20,573 bases of DNA from a virus, in IMG/VR virus record IMGVR_UViG_3300034061_001166, positions 1 through 20,573 of that record. One strand, given 5' to 3'. This document shows positions 19,342 through 20,573 of the stretch, in pieces. The first letter of the stretch is position 1; every line of letters begins with the position of its first letter. The translations under genes were made by a program, and so were the position numbers. The notes beneath the pieces are model-generated. The model saw nothing but the letters and a program-made list of their open reading frames with translations, did no database searches and had not been told where the DNA came from.

Positions 19342-20545
19342 TCCTGCACCTTATTCAAGTATGCACGATGACTTATGGTATGTATCTAGTTCAACTAATG
19401 TAAATAACACTGCATTTAAATTCGTGTACGATGTGTTCGTTAATGGCGCACAGGTAAGTAGAACTAAAGTATACCCATCCCCATCTGCAGAAGGCAGTTA
19501 TGGTATTTTTAATCCTTCCCCTATGATTAGGTCTTTTGTTACTAATTACTTTGAGCCTTCAGGTTCATCAATCCTAGTAGCATCAAATGATAAAATAAAG
19601 GTAGATTCTCAAATAAGAATAGGAGAAGAATATGTATCAGGTGGCAATCTATTAACTTTTACTAATTTAGCTTCAGGTGCATTAAGTGCATATAATTACT
19701 ATCCACCTTTATTCGCAGACATATTGTTTACTAATGAAGATAACCCATTAGTGCTATCTGATTACTATGACAATCTATTAATAGAAAACTTTACAGATGA
19801 TTGGCTAACAGAAAGGGATACAAATAATATTACGATTGAATATGGTGATAATTTTTATGCTACATTCTTTAGGGTAACTGCAGGTGCTTATTCAGCTAAA
19901 ATAGATGTCCTTAGTGAAGCAGGTTCTATACTTGATACTGCTAGTGGTTCAATTACATTTAGCGGACAGATGAACCTATTTAACTGCTCTGCTGCTAGTA
20001 TTAATACTTTTGCAGGTAGAAGTTTAATAACTGAATCTGCTTATGGATACGATGTATATATAAAATTGGGTGCTGCTGAATCTAGAAAGTTAAGATTTAC
20101 ACAGAGGTGTTATCCTAAATACAGACAATACAACCTTAACTTTTTAAATAGATTAGGCGGTTGGGATACAATGAAATTTGCATTAGTTAACAGAAGGTCT
20201 AGTGACTTCACAAAAACAAGCTATAGAAAAAACGAATATCAGCTATCAGGCAATGCAATGACTAACATTGATGCTTATAACAAGTACAATGAAAGCACTG
20301 TTAACTATGCCATCCAACATAAGGATATGTTCCATTTAATATCTGATTGGGTAAGCCAACAGGATTATGAATGGTTAGCGCAGTTAATGTCTAGTTCTAT
20401 TGTTTATATGGAGGTTCAGGGTGCATTCTTCCCTGTTACGATTAGTAACAATAACTATCAATACAAATTAGAAAGTGCAGATAAGCTATTTAATTTTGAA
20501 ATAGACATTGAAGTATCTAAATATGTAAACAGTCAATTCAGATAA
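19319..20545 (+). CDS. Probable virion/tail structural protein
   Basis: A 408-residue, beta-rich protein with few charged runs. The N-terminus is AITIQSSPAPYSSMHDDLWY. A conspicuous segment YNLNFLNRLGGWDTMKFALV (about residue 271) is of a type seen in large virion-associated proteins of Bacteroidota phages. No transmembrane or signal segment. C-terminal residues (FPVTISNNNYQYKLESADKL then FNFEIDIEVS) look like a beta-sandwich. Likely a tail, baseplate or adsorption-apparatus component. It ends in a TAATG overlap with the next gene, so they are co-translated. Confidence 0.55.
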   Translation: MAITIQSSPAPYSSMHDDLWYVSSSTNVNNTAFKFVYDVFVNGAQVSRTKVYPSPSAEGSYGIFNPSPMIRSFVTNYFEPSGSSILVASNDKIKVDSQIRIGEEYVSGGNLLTFTNLASGALSAYNYYPPLFADILFTNEDNPLVLSDYYDNLLIENFTDDWLTERDTNNITIEYGDNFYATFFRVTAGAYSAKIDVLSEAGSILDTASGSITFSGQMNLFNCSAASINTFAGRSLITESAYGYDVYIKLGAAESRKLRFTQRCYPKYRQYNLNFLNRLGGWDTMKFALVNRRSSDFTKTSYRKNEYQLSGNAMTNIDAYNKYNESTVNYAIQHKDMFHLISDWVSQQDYEWLAQLMSSSIVYMEVQGAFFPVTISNNNYQYKLESADKLFNFEIDIEVSKYVNSQFR

Positions 20546-20573
20546 TGGTTAGTACAGAAATATACATAGAAGA
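20545..20573 (+). CDS. Start of next gene, truncated by window
   Basis: ATG at 20545 overlaps the previous stop by 1 nt and the frame MVSTEIYIE runs off the right edge. The short beginning and its coupling to the preceding structural gene suggest another virion protein, but too little is visible to assign it. Confidence 0.5.

Overview
The window is a contiguous piece of a tailed double-stranded DNA phage (or prophage-like contig) of a Bacteroidota host, probably Flavobacteriia-like. Large terminase, small-terminase-like protein, endolysin, ERF annealing protein, DUF1376 replication protein and a tail-fibre-like protein all point to a Caudoviricetes phage. The host assignment rests on three things: promoters of the Bacteroidota TTG / TAnnTTTG type, start codons preceded by A-rich leaders (AAAACAAACA-like) instead of Shine-Dalgarno sequences, and a fibre C-terminus of the kind common in Bacteroidota proteins (GFLPPRMTTTQ... 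/ YYNGTLW). DNA is strongly AT-rich, every supported gene is on the + strand, and genes are packed with 1-89 nt overlaps.

Layout. (1) 1-2585: 3' part of a repeat-rich fibre gene and a small downstream gene. (2) 2609-5117: a run of small membrane or secreted proteins ending in an M15 peptidase endolysin; this looks like an elaborate lysis cassette, with one secreted protein starting inside another gene. (3) 5117-6500: exonuclease with zinc ribbon, MazG-like small protein, a small unknown gene, HExxH metalloprotease-like protein. (4) 6501-6678: a complex control region with a CCGGAC palindrome, two 13-bp direct repeats and a promoter. (5) 6679-11807: replication and recombination genes (ERF, HTH protein, DnaA domain-IV protein, a structured leader RNA candidate, DUF1376 protein with an iteron-like origin candidate, VRR-NUC nuclease, sigma-like protein, membrane protein, AT-hook protein). 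(6) 11800-13867: a three-gene glycan cassette (LpxA-like acyltransferase and two glycosyltransferases). (7) 13848-16676: packaging region (conserved phage protein, HNH nuclease, tiny basic protein, small and large terminase). (8) 16677-16794: a second copy of the direct-repeat promoter. (9) 16795-20573: small genes, a terminator-like or attenuator-like hairpin, a possible tail-assembly-chaperone pair with a possible -1 frameshift site, two probable virion proteins and the start of another gene.

The most unusual signals are non-coding: the duplicated operator/promoter module at 6551 and 16677, the pseudoknot-capable leader at 9004-9078, and the palindromic repeats plus AT-rich tract inside the replication gene. 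No portal or capsid gene is recognisable here, although terminase is complete. No tRNA, CRISPR array or insertion sequence was seen.
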